From Clostridium sp. UBA4108 (GTDB lineage: Bacteria > Bacillota > Clostridia > Clostridiales > Clostridiaceae): DNA of 23,592 nucleotides. The DNA is taken from positions 80,307-103,898 of the forward strand of contig DFXM01000009.1 of the NCBI GenBank assembly GCA_002381695.1, read 5' to 3'. Shown here piece after piece: positions 13,736 to 21,587 of the stretch. The notes beneath the pieces were generated by a model. That model saw only the letters and a list, made by a program, of their open reading frames with translations, was not told where the DNA came from and did not search any database. Both the position numbers and the translations under genes were made by a program. Position 1 is the first letter of the stretch. Each line of letters starts with the position of its first letter.

Positions 13736-14413
13736 GAACAAGGTTCCATCATTCTGAATTTCAGCATAGAAGACATCTTTTATAGATTTTATATTCTGCT
13801 TTCTAAGTTGCTTTTGTAGCCACTCTTTATCTAAGTTTAATTCTTTTAAATTATGCTTTATTATTTTACCATCAACAATTATCTCAGAAGGAATGTAATT
13901 AGTGGTGAAAGCAGGAAGTTTCATATCTGCCTTTGTTATTTGTTGTTGAGGTTGCTTCTTCATTACACTTAAGCTTCCATTTGGCTCCAATACTGCATAT
14001 TCAACTTCTGTAATAGAAAATATATTTTGATTTCTAAGCAACATCGATAAATCATCCATATTAAGACGAGTTGAGAATAGTGAATGTCTCAGAATCTTTC
14101 CTTTTTTAATAAGAATAGTTGGCTGACCATCAATTATGGCTCTTATATTTCCTGACTTTAGGTTTATATACCCAGTTAAGGCAGTTAATATACACCACCA
14201 AGTTAAACCAATAAATTCATCCATAAATGGTTTATTATGTTCACTTATAATATTTGCAGCAACAGAGCCTATTGTAATTCCAGTAATATAATTAAAAAAC
14301 GTTAGGTGGCTCATTTGTTTCTTGCCTAATAGTCTTGTTAAAGTCAATAATACTATAAATGTTACAGTTACTCTAAGTAGTAATTGAAATATGTTTGTGT
14401 TTGCAAGATTCAT
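13721..14413 (-). CDS. DUF421 membrane protein (YetF/YcaP-like)
   Basis: A 230-aa protein of normal DUF421 layout. Three N-terminal membrane segments lie near residues 8-26, 38-58 and 66-84, with RLLGKKQMSHLTFFNYITGI between the first two as the family signature. The cytoplasmic domain follows with the IRAIIDGQPTILIKKGKI and MDDLSMLLRNQNI motifs and a second subdomain (about 160-230). Bacillus relatives are membrane proteins often linked to spores; biochemical function is not established. AAGGAGA precedes the ATG. It is opposite in strand to neighbouring modules and lies between M5 and L5, so it may itself be an inserted cassette. Confidence 0.88.
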   Translation of the reverse strand: MNLANTNIFQLLLRVTVTFIVLLTLTRLLGKKQMSHLTFFNYITGITIGSVAANIISEHNKPFMDEFIGLTWWCILTALTGYINLKSGNIRAIIDGQPTILIKKGKILRHSLFSTRLNMDDLSMLLRNQNIFSITEVEYAVLEPNGSLSVMKKQPQQQITKADMKLPAFTTNYIPSEIIVDGKIIKHNLKELNLDKEWLQKQLRKQNIKSIKDVFYAEIQNDGTLFVDKN

Positions 14414-14563
14414 TATAGATTCTCCTTAAAACTAAATATAATCTAAAGTACTAAGAATAGAAATAATTGTTATAGTAAATAGGATTAAAATATCATTTTT
14501 ATGTTCTCCGAATTTATTTGTTTTATTCACATCATGAATATATAGCAAACTAATTAATAGAAG

Positions 14564-14591
14564 TGTTCTTTGAAAACTGAACAATATTTTA
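14564..14591 (+). repeat. Motif L, copy 5 (diverged tail)
   Basis: TGTTCTTTGAAAACTGAACA followed by ATATTTTA. The boxA-like half is intact while the GCGGTATT tail is lost and replaced by the 58-bp promoter repeat. Confidence 0.65.
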
Positions 14592-14618
14592 CAATAAAAT
14601 GTAAAATATGCTATAATT
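14589..14618 (+). promoter_or_regulatory. Promoter of the phosphotransferase gene
   Basis: TTTACA (14589-14594), 18-nt spacer, TATAAT (14613-14618). The -35 is embedded in a perfect inverted repeat ATTTTACA-ATAAAA-TGTAAAAT, so repressor binding or a leader hairpin is possible. Confidence 0.65.
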
Positions 14619-14648
14619 TATATGGAAGTTGAAACATAATTGTAATAT
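14591..14648 (+). repeat. 58-bp promoter repeat, copy B
   Basis: Second copy of the element at 7795-7852. It carries the -10 of the phosphotransferase promoter, and the five differences between the copies are all transitions. Confidence 0.75.
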
Positions 14649-14776
14649 ATATAGGTTGTGATTAAATTTCTAAATTATAAATTAGTTGATATGAGATTCA
14701 TATTATCCCTGCCCCTTTGTGTAAGTTCACCCATCCGTGTATATCATATTACAATATTAGAAAATAGGTGATATCT

Positions 14777-15535
14777 ATGTATCTTCCAAAAGAAATAGAG
14801 CAATTTATAAAGAACATGAAATGTATAAAAGATAGCCAGGGAATGTCAAAAGCTGATGTATACCGATTATTTGATTCTGAAAAGACATATTACCTAAAAG
14901 TAGAGAGAAGATGTGATGAAACTATTCGTGAACATGGTATGTATCAATGGTTGAAAGGAAAACTTCCCGTTCCGGAAATTATCTGTGAAAGCTTTGAAAA
15001 TGGAATAGATTATCTTTTGATTGAAAAAGCAAAAGGAGTTATGTTGGAAAGTGAATATTATAGTAATAATCCTGAGCATTTAGTAAAACTGGCAGCAGAA
15101 GGACTGAAACTTTTGTGGGGAGTACCTATTTCAAAATGCCCTTTTGATGCATCAATTGAAAGCAAATTAAAGAAAGCAAAAGAGCGAATTGATAATGGAA
15201 AGAAAGTTTGTGTTGATAAAAACATATATACAGATGGATTTAATAATGAACAAGATGTTTATGAGTATCTAATTTCAAATATACCAAGAGAAGACAAAGT
15301 TTTAAGTCATGGTGATTACTGTTTCAATAACTATTTTGCTTATAATAATCATATTTCAGGCTTTATAGACATTGGAAGAGGTGGCGTTGGCGATAGATAC
15401 CAAGATATTGCATTATGTGTTCGTGAACTTATGGATTATGAAAAAATTTATACTGAATTACTGTTCCGTTACTTGAATATCAAACCAGATTATGAAAAGA
15501 TACGATATTATATTCTGTTGGATGAATTATTTTAA
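14777..15535 (+). CDS. APH(3')-like aminoglycoside phosphotransferase family protein
   Basis: A 252-aa protein from the ATG at 14777, which has AGGTG 6 nt upstream; a GTG three codons earlier would start inside that site. Kinase-like motifs are complete: YYLKVE with ATP-binding lysine K41, LSHGDYCFNNYF with catalytic D180 and N185, and GFIDIGRGGVGDRYQDIALC with metal-binding D198. The HGDYCxxN and GRxGxxDRYQDIA forms are those of APH(3') enzymes, and the YYILLDELF end is the family C-terminus, so the gene appears complete. It may confer kanamycin/neomycin-type resistance, but the specificity cannot be read from sequence. The module is L5, promoter repeat, gene, T5. Confidence 0.85.
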   Translation: MYLPKEIEQFIKNMKCIKDSQGMSKADVYRLFDSEKTYYLKVERRCDETIREHGMYQWLKGKLPVPEIICESFENGIDYLLIEKAKGVMLESEYYSNNPEHLVKLAAEGLKLLWGVPISKCPFDASIESKLKKAKERIDNGKKVCVDKNIYTDGFNNEQDVYEYLISNIPREDKVLSHGDYCFNNYFAYNNHISGFIDIGRGGVGDRYQDIALCVRELMDYEKIYTELLFRYLNIKPDYEKIRYYILLDELF

Positions 15536-15631
15536 TAGGAATTATGATCAATTTACATGGTTCATAATTACCTAGATGAGACAGATCATTCTTATAATGT
15601 GTAATAACTACAAGATCAAATAATTTTTTAT

Positions 15632-15670
15632 GTACTCTATTATTCATAAATAGATTTTATGGTATTTTTT
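15632..15670 (+). terminator. Terminator T, copy 5 (degenerate)
   Basis: GTACTCTATTATTCATAAAT, then AGATTTTATGGTATTTTTT. It aligns with T3 but has lost some pairing. It marks the right end of the repeat-flanked array. Confidence 0.55.
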
Positions 15671-15700
15671 ATTTTCCAATACAGATATATTAATAAACAA

Positions 15701-15730
15701 GACCAGCAAATAACCTGCTGGTCTTTATTT
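15701..15730 (+). terminator. Strong rho-independent terminator
   Basis: GACCAGCA-AATAACC-TGCTGGTC followed by TTTATTT. It insulates the array from the downstream c-di-GMP operon. It is unrelated to the T family. Confidence 0.85.
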
Positions 15731-15732
15731 AT

Positions 15733-15760
15733 GTACAAATTATGCATATATAATTTGTAC
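15733..15760. repeat. Perfect 11-bp inverted repeat
   Basis: GTACAAATTAT-GCATAT-ATAATTTGTAC. It lies immediately after the terminator and has no T-run of its own; it could be an operator or a second hairpin. Confidence 0.5.
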
Positions 15761-15881
15761 AAACAAACTCTAAAATTTAGATTTTTATGAGTAAAAGCCT
15801 CCTTTAATTTCATGTTATTTAGGGAATAATAATAATTATAGCTATGGAATATATAAATAATATTTCAAACATTATCATATA

Positions 15882-15910
15882 TTGACATTAAATTTATTAA
15901 TGTGTACCAT
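15882..15910 (+). promoter_or_regulatory. Candidate promoter of the c-di-GMP operon
   Basis: TTGACA (15882-15887), 17-nt spacer, TACCAT (15905-15910). It is the only reasonable pair seen upstream of the large palindrome, and only 29 bases separate the palindrome from the start codon. Confidence 0.4.
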
Positions 15911-15986
15911 AAAATAGAGAATTTTAAAAAAAATATAATTTAGTTCCATATGTATATTAGATGAAGAAGAGGATGTATATCCTATA

Positions 15987-16146
15987 AGGCATCTTCAAAA
16001 AATAAATAAGTCAAAATCCTCGTCTATTTTGAGTTATACTGCGTTAACAGAACCCTTAGATAGTGCTACTATCTGAAGAACCTGTTTCCTTGTCTAACTC
16101 AAAATATACTTCCCATTTTTGACTTATTATTTATTTTCAGATGCCT
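15987..16146. mobile_element. 160-bp full-length imperfect palindrome (MITE-like)
   Basis: Ends AGGCATCT / AGATGCCT. The arms share TAAGTCAAAA / TTTTGACTTA and ATTTTGAGTTA / TAACTCAAAAT at matching distances, and the centre is AGATAGT-GCT-ACTATCT at 16058-16074, exactly mid-element. The whole unit can fold into one long hairpin. This is typical of miniature inverted-repeat elements; no coding capacity and no clear target duplication. Any transcript of the downstream operon from an upstream promoter would carry this hairpin. Confidence 0.75.
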
Positions 16147-16175
16147 AAAAGAAACTTAATAAGGAGAAAAAATAG

Positions 16176-18221
16176 GTGAAGATAATTAACAAAATAGCAT
16201 TGGGACTATTACTTATAATAGCGCCCATAGTCTTGATAATCATATATCATAATTCGTTGCCAATTAATCAGTATTATGAATTTAAGAAAACTATAGCACT
16301 ATGGATTATTATTATAATATCAGTAGCAGTGGTTATAATTAGAATTTTTTATGAGGATATAAAAAAATCTTTAGAAGAAATTTTAAAGGCAATAAAATAC
16401 TACGAAAGTGGAGACTTTAGCTATGAACCTAAAATTCGTAGTAAAGATGAATTTGGTGTTATCCTTAAAAATTTAAGTAATATGAAGGATAAACTGGGTA
16501 AAATTTATGAGGAAATAAAGGGGAATGAAAGAAAATATAAAATAGCTCTAGAGAGCTCTAATGATTTAGTATTTGAAATTGATTTAGAGAAAAATCATAT
16601 AAAAACTGATAATGAAAGGTGGCAGGGGATATTTGGAGATATTCCACTGGAGGATTATATAGATTGGCTTGATAACTATGTAGAGAGGGTTCATCCCATA
16701 TATAAGGAAAAAGTCAGACTTATGTATAGAGAACTATTATTAGGAGAGTTAGATTGTTGCGAGCTTGAGTTTCAAATATTAGGTAAGGATAAGAAATATA
16801 TTTGGATGATAAAAAGTTTAATATCAATTAAGAATGAAGAGGGCGATGTAATTAAGATAGTAGGTAATCTAAATAATATAATGGAAAAAAAACTAAAGGA
16901 AATTAAGATATTAGAAGATGCTTCAACAGATGGACTTACAGGACTATTAAATAAGCTTTCTACAGAGATTAATGTAAAAGTAGCATTAGCCAATGATGTG
17001 AAAAATGGTGCCTTGTTAATTATGGATTTAGATGATTTTAAAGGAATTAATGATGGACTTGGTCATAAATTTGGTGATGAGGTATTAAAACAGATAGGAA
17101 AAAGTTTAAAGAAGATCTTTAGAGCAGATGATGTGGTAGGAAGAATAGGTGGAGATGAGTTCCTTATATATATGAGAAATATTAAAGAAAGAGAAGCTGT
17201 GGTGAAAAAAGGGGAAGAACTTAGAAATATTCTCATGAAAAAATTCACTACAGCCCTTGGAGAATTTAGAATTTCAGGAAGTATAGGAATTGCAATAGCT
17301 GAAAAGGGTGAAACCTATGAAGTATTATTTGAGAAAGCAGACTATGCTATGTATTATGCTAAAGATAAGGGAAAGAATAGTTACTATATATACAATGTAG
17401 AAATTGAAGAAAAAAGAAGAGTAGAATTAGATATTGTAAATAAATTAAAACACTCAGAAGAGCTATGCAATGAAGGATTAGTGATGAGAGCTATAAGGTG
17501 TAGTACCACAGGAAATATAGTAGGTTTTGATGGATATAATCTAAAAGGATTAATGAAATATAAGGATCTAGAATTTTATGATTATATTTCTATAGCAGAG
17601 AAATATAAGGTACTTACTGAGTATAATAAAATCTACTTAAATACTGTCTATAAACATATTCAGCAGTTAGAGTTAGAGAATACACCCTATAGTCAAATAG
17701 GAGCATTTATTGTCATAAAGACAAAAGAGTATAGATACATACTGAAACTTATAGATGAACTAGAAAAAAGTTACAGAGTAAATACAAAAAACATAACCCT
17801 TCATTTTAGAGAAGAGTCTCTGAGAATGTTAGGAGAAGATGGGAAACTACTTATAGAAACATTAAAGCAAAGGGGTTATGGCATAGGATTATTTTCATTT
17901 GGTGATGGAAATATGGACTATAAATATATTATGAATTGTATGGTGAACACCATATCCCTAGATTCTTCCTTCACAAGAAAAGTACTAGAAGAGGATAACT
18001 ATAAGGTTATGTTCAAATATCTTATAGATCATATATCAGAGTGTGATATGGATTTTAGAATATATGGTGATGAAAGTATTATAAAAGCAATAAAGGATAT
18101 CACAGATAGAGGGTTTAAATATTATGAGAATGAATTTTATAATTTTAAGCAGTGCATGAAGTTAATGGCCGAATCATCAGAATCAATGAACGGAGAAAGA
18201 GATATAGATGAGAAATTTTAA
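16176..18221 (+). CDS. Membrane diguanylate cyclase: PAS-like, active GGDEF, degenerate EAL
   Basis: A 681-aa protein from a GTG with AAGGAG 9 nt upstream. Two membrane segments (about 5-25 and 40-57) enclose a very short external loop; a HAMP-like helix follows (60-112), then a PAS-like domain (118-235, ending IVGNLNNIMEKKLKE). The GGDEF domain has the signature at 325-329 and the inhibitory I-site RADD at 316-319, so c-di-GMP synthesis with product inhibition is expected. The C-terminal 240 residues follow the EAL fold outline, but every catalytic motif is lost: EAL becomes FDGYN, the EITES strand reads LHFREES (543-549), and DDFGTGYSAL reads FSFGDGNMDY (573-582). This domain may sense c-di-GMP or bind a partner. 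The stop overlaps the next gene by 14 nt. Confidence 0.88.
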   Translation: MKIINKIALGLLLIIAPIVLIIIYHNSLPINQYYEFKKTIALWIIIIISVAVVIIRIFYEDIKKSLEEILKAIKYYESGDFSYEPKIRSKDEFGVILKNLSNMKDKLGKIYEEIKGNERKYKIALESSNDLVFEIDLEKNHIKTDNERWQGIFGDIPLEDYIDWLDNYVERVHPIYKEKVRLMYRELLLGELDCCELEFQILGKDKKYIWMIKSLISIKNEEGDVIKIVGNLNNIMEKKLKEIKILEDASTDGLTGLLNKLSTEINVKVALANDVKNGALLIMDLDDFKGINDGLGHKFGDEVLKQIGKSLKKIFRADDVVGRIGGDEFLIYMRNIKEREAVVKKGEELRNILMKKFTTALGEFRISGSIGIAIAEKGETYEVLFEKADYAMYYAKDKGKNSYYIYNVEIEEKRRVELDIVNKLKHSEELCNEGLVMRAIRCSTTGNIVGFDGYNLKGLMKYKDLEFYDYISIAEKYKVLTEYNKIYLNTVYKHIQQLELENTPYSQIGAFIVIKTKEYRYILKLIDELEKSYRVNTKNITLHFREESLRMLGEDGKLLIETLKQRGYGIGLFSFGDGNMDYKYIMNCMVNTISLDSSFTRKVLEEDNYKVMFKYLIDHISECDMDFRIYGDESIIKAIKDITDRGFKYYENEFYNFKQCMKLMAESSESMNGERDIDEKF

Positions 18222-19929
18222 AGATAGGTGTAAAAGATACAGATTAGAGAATCAAGACCCAAATCAAAGAGATATGAATAAAATCATGACTCAATACTAT
18301 GAAAATATAGAAGATATTATAGATAGTATGGATGCATGGATATGCGTAATTAATAAAAATACTTATGACTTAGTGTTTATGAATAAAAAGATAAAAGAAA
18401 TGTTTTTTAATGTGAGCCATAGAAGGAAATGCTACAAGCTATTTGGAGGAGAGGAGATAGAAAAGCCCTGTGATTTTTGCCCTATAAAGGAGCTTCATAA
18501 GGCAGATGGGAAAGAGAGCTTGAAGTTTTATAATCCATACTTTAAGGTATGGGTTGAAACCACAGTAGCCTCTTTTATTGATTTAGATGGTAGTGATAAT
18601 TATTTAATAACTAGCATCGATATAACAAAGCAAAGGGAATATGAAGAGAAGTTAAAAAAAGTTGCATATTTAGATGGGCTTTTAGAGATTCCTAATAGAA
18701 AATGTTTTATAAAAGATATGGAAAGCTGCACTGGAAAGATGGCAGATAGAGGAGTGCTATTGACCTTAGATTTATGTAATTTTAGAGGCTTTAATGATGT
18801 ATTTACCCATAAGTATGGAGATGTGTTACTGAAAAAAGTAACAGAATATTTAAAATCAATTGCCAAAGAAGGGAAGCTATATAGATATGCTGGGGATAGA
18901 TTTGTCATACTCTTTAGAGGATATAATAAAGAGCAAGCTAAAGTAGTTGCAAGTGAAATATTTTATAGGTTTTCATCTGGATGGGATATAAAAAACGTAA
19001 AGTATAACATGGATATAAATATGGGAATGATATTATATAATGAAGGCTATACTATTGATAGTTTTATAAGTAGCATAGATCATATCATAGAAGAATCAAA
19101 GAGTATAGAAAAAAGCGGCTTGGTCATATATGATGAAATCCTAGGAGATAAAATAGCTAGAAAGAATAGGATTTTAGAAGCTATGATATATTCTATGAGG
19201 CAGGGTGATGGATTTCAAGTATACTATCAACCAATCTACAATCTGGATAAAAAAAGGTTTATCAAAGCTGAGGCATTACTTAGATTCTATAATAAAGACC
19301 TTGGAGCTGTATCACCAGAAGAATTTATTCCTGTGGCAGAGGAGTCAGGTATAATTAATGATTTAGGTATTTTAGTAATTAAAAAAGTATGTGAAAAAAT
19401 TAAAGATATGAACAGTAAAAATTTAAAATTTAATGCCATAGCTGTGAATATTTCCTCGGTTCAATTTCTTCAAGAGAATTTTGTTAGTAAGGTTAAAGAT
19501 GTAATAAACTTTTATGATATCAAGGGAGAAAATTTAGAGTTTGAAATCACTGAAAGTATACTGATTCACTCCTTTGATAAGGTTAAAGAGGTTATGAGAG
19601 AATTAAGGGAAATAGGAATTAGATTTTCTTTAGATGACTTTGGAACGGGATACTCAGCACTGAGCTATCTACTTAATCTCCCTATAAACTGCTTGAAAAT
19701 AGATAAATCCTTCATAGATCAAGTGGAGGAAAATGAAAAAAGTAAGGCTATGCTTAAAAATATAATTAATTTAGGACATGACTTAGACATGCAAATTATA
19801 GCGGAGGGCGTAGAAACGCAAAATCAGTTTAATATACTGTCAGCACTGAGCTGTCACAATATTCAAGGATATTATTTAAGTAAACCTTTGCCAGAAGATG
19901 AGTTTTCTAAGGTATTTGTGAAAAGATAG
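18208..19929 (+). CDS. c-di-GMP phosphodiesterase: PAS, degenerate GGDEF, active EAL
   Basis: A 573-aa soluble protein whose ATG overlaps the preceding gene by 14 nt, with GGAGAAAG before it. A PAS domain (about 35-145) contains the clostridial Cys motif: a Cys at 75, then CDFCP at 88-92. The GGDEF domain (150-310) has AGDRF at 228-232 and no I-site, so it should not make c-di-GMP; it may bind GTP as a regulator. The EAL domain (320-570) is complete: EALLRF (355-360), the metal-binding asparagine in VNISS (413-417), EITES (446-450), DDFGTGYSAL (476-485), K498 and AEGVET (532-537). Hydrolysis of c-di-GMP is expected. It is the mirror image of the upstream partner, so the pair probably sets the local c-di-GMP level. 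Confidence 0.9.
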   Translation: MRNFKDRCKRYRLENQDPNQRDMNKIMTQYYENIEDIIDSMDAWICVINKNTYDLVFMNKKIKEMFFNVSHRRKCYKLFGGEEIEKPCDFCPIKELHKADGKESLKFYNPYFKVWVETTVASFIDLDGSDNYLITSIDITKQREYEEKLKKVAYLDGLLEIPNRKCFIKDMESCTGKMADRGVLLTLDLCNFRGFNDVFTHKYGDVLLKKVTEYLKSIAKEGKLYRYAGDRFVILFRGYNKEQAKVVASEIFYRFSSGWDIKNVKYNMDINMGMILYNEGYTIDSFISSIDHIIEESKSIEKSGLVIYDEILGDKIARKNRILEAMIYSMRQGDGFQVYYQPIYNLDKKRFIKAEALLRFYNKDLGAVSPEEFIPVAEESGIINDLGILVIKKVCEKIKDMNSKNLKFNAIAVNISSVQFLQENFVSKVKDVINFYDIKGENLEFEITESILIHSFDKVKEVMRELREIGIRFSLDDFGTGYSALSYLLNLPINCLKIDKSFIDQVEENEKSKAMLKNIINLGHDLDMQIIAEGVETQNQFNILSALSCHNIQGYYLSKPLPEDEFSKVFVKR

Positions 19930-19934
19930 TTTTT

Positions 19935-19968
19935 AGGAAGTACAACTGTAGCGGTGGGGGTACTTCCT
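19935..19968 (+). terminator. Hairpin after the c-di-GMP operon, without a T-run
   Basis: AGGAAGTAC and GTACTTCCT form a 9-bp stem right after the stop codon. The following bases are A/G-rich, so it may stabilise the 3' end rather than terminate intrinsically. Confidence 0.45.
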
Positions 19969-20176
19969 ATAGAAAAAGAGTGAACTATAGGACATACTTA
20001 GGCACGTCCATCAAAAATCCCTGATTTTTAAAGGTTCCCTAAGAGAGAGAAGGATACAGCAAGATATATATAAAATTTAACTTTAAATAAGCTTAAGACG
20101 TTGCATGAAGGATTTGAGAGTTGCATATATATATGATATCATCAACTTAAAACGCAGAAATTAGGAGGAATTTTAA

Positions 20177-21487
20177 ATGGAACCAGACCCAGGAGCCAGT
20201 ATCATGTCACAAATATTATTAATTATTATCTTAACCGCTGTAAACGCATTTTTTGCCTCAGCAGAAATGGCAATTGTATCTTTAAATAAGAATAGGATAA
20301 AGCTATTAGTGGAACAGGGAGATAAAAAAGCTATTCTTTTAGACAAACTAATGGAGGAGCCAAGTAAGCTTTTAGCTACTATTCAGGTAGGGATAACACT
20401 AGCAGGATTTTTATCCAGTGCTTCTGCTGCCACAGGTATTTCTACTAAACTATCCGTATTTTTAAAACAGTTTAATATTCCCTATGGAAAAGAAATTTCA
20501 ATAGTCGTAGTTACTTTGATATTATCTTACTTTACTTTAGTATTTGGAGAACTATTTCCAAAGCGAATAGCTCTTCGAAAGTCAGAACAGATTGCTATGA
20601 TATCAATAAAACCTATTCTGTTTGTATCTAAAATAGCAGGACCTTTTGTTAAGTTACTATCCCTATCTACTAATTTATTAGTTAGAATTACAGGTTTTCA
20701 TAGTGACGATTTAGAGGAGAAGGTATCTAAGGAAGAAATTAAATCCTTAGTGGAAGTAGGACAAGAACATGGTGTTATTAATGAAACAGAAAAGGATATG
20801 ATTAATAGCATATTCAGTTTTGACGATAAGTTAGCTAAGGAGGTAATGACTCCAAGAACAGAAGTATTTTTAATTAATGTTCAGGCTAAGAGTGAGGAAT
20901 ATATAGATAAACTATTAGACGAGAAATACTCTAGAGTTCCAGTATATGAGGAAGATAGTGATAACATAATAGGAATACTCTATTTAAAAGATTTTTTTGT
21001 AGAAGCAAAGAATCATGGTTTTGAAAATGTTAATATACAAAGCATACTTCATGAGCCGTATTTTGTTCCAGAGAATAAGAATATTGATGAATTATTTAAA
21101 GAACTTCAAATGTCTAAGAATCATATGGCTATATTAATTGATGAGTATGGTGGATTTTCTGGAGTGGTAACCATAGAGGATCTTATTGAAGAGGTTATGG
21201 GACAAATAGAAGATGAATATGATGATGGAGAACCAGAAATTCATAAGATAGATAGTAATACATTTATTGTAAAAGGACTTTTGACCATTGATGAGCTTAA
21301 TGATAAATTACATTTAAACTTAGCCTGTGATGATTATGAAACCATCAGTGGATTTTTAATAGATAAGATGGGAAGAATCCCGTTAGAAAATGAAGAGAGC
21401 GTTATAGAGCACGAAAACATAGTATTTAAGATAGAAGAAATGAAAGAAAAAAGAATCGAAAAAATAAAGCTCTGTATAGAAAGATAA
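20177..21487 (+). CDS. HlyC/CorC (UPF0053) family membrane protein with CBS pair
   Basis: A 436-aa protein of standard length: DUF21/CNNM membrane domain (about 10-195) starting ILLIIILTAVNAFFASAEMA, with further helices near 60-80, 100-125 and 140-160. A CBS-domain pair (about 205-335) includes MTPRTEVFLI and the MAILIDEYGGFSGVVTIEDL end typical of the family. The CorC/HlyC C-terminal domain (about 350-430) contains IVKGLLTIDELND. Members are linked to Mg2+/Co2+ efflux or Na+ exchange; older databases call them hemolysins. TTAGGAGG lies 9 nt before the ATG. It is monocistronic, with its stop codon inside a terminator-like stem. Confidence 0.92.
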   Translation: MEPDPGASIMSQILLIIILTAVNAFFASAEMAIVSLNKNRIKLLVEQGDKKAILLDKLMEEPSKLLATIQVGITLAGFLSSASAATGISTKLSVFLKQFNIPYGKEISIVVVTLILSYFTLVFGELFPKRIALRKSEQIAMISIKPILFVSKIAGPFVKLLSLSTNLLVRITGFHSDDLEEKVSKEEIKSLVEVGQEHGVINETEKDMINSIFSFDDKLAKEVMTPRTEVFLINVQAKSEEYIDKLLDEKYSRVPVYEEDSDNIIGILYLKDFFVEAKNHGFENVNIQSILHEPYFVPENKNIDELFKELQMSKNHMAILIDEYGGFSGVVTIEDLIEEVMGQIEDEYDDGEPEIHKIDSNTFIVKGLLTIDELNDKLHLNLACDDYETISGFLIDKMGRIPLENEESVIEHENIVFKIEEMKEKRIEKIKLCIER

Positions 21488-21511
21488 GAGTAGCCGCAGG
21501 TTACTCTTATC
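21483..21511 (+). terminator. Terminator-like hairpin overlapping the HlyC/CorC stop
   Basis: GATAAGAGTA and TACTCTTATC form a 10-bp stem extended by CC/GG. The TAA stop is inside the 5' arm. Only a weak TTAT follows. Confidence 0.6.
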
Positions 21512-21587
21512 TTATGTCCATGACATATATACAGGTAAAAGATACAACAATTTGTAAAGTTGGAATAATAGGAATTAAATATATTTA

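Noticed and set aside
6645..14591. Motif L copies as ends of rRNA or tRNA genes
   Set aside because: The TGTTCTTTGAAAA word is typical of rRNA operon spacers, but no 16S, 23S, 5S or tRNA sequence was recognised anywhere nearby.
5448..15670. CRISPR-like array
   Set aside because: The repeats are hundreds of bases to kilobases apart, separated by genes, variable in length, and no cas genes are present.
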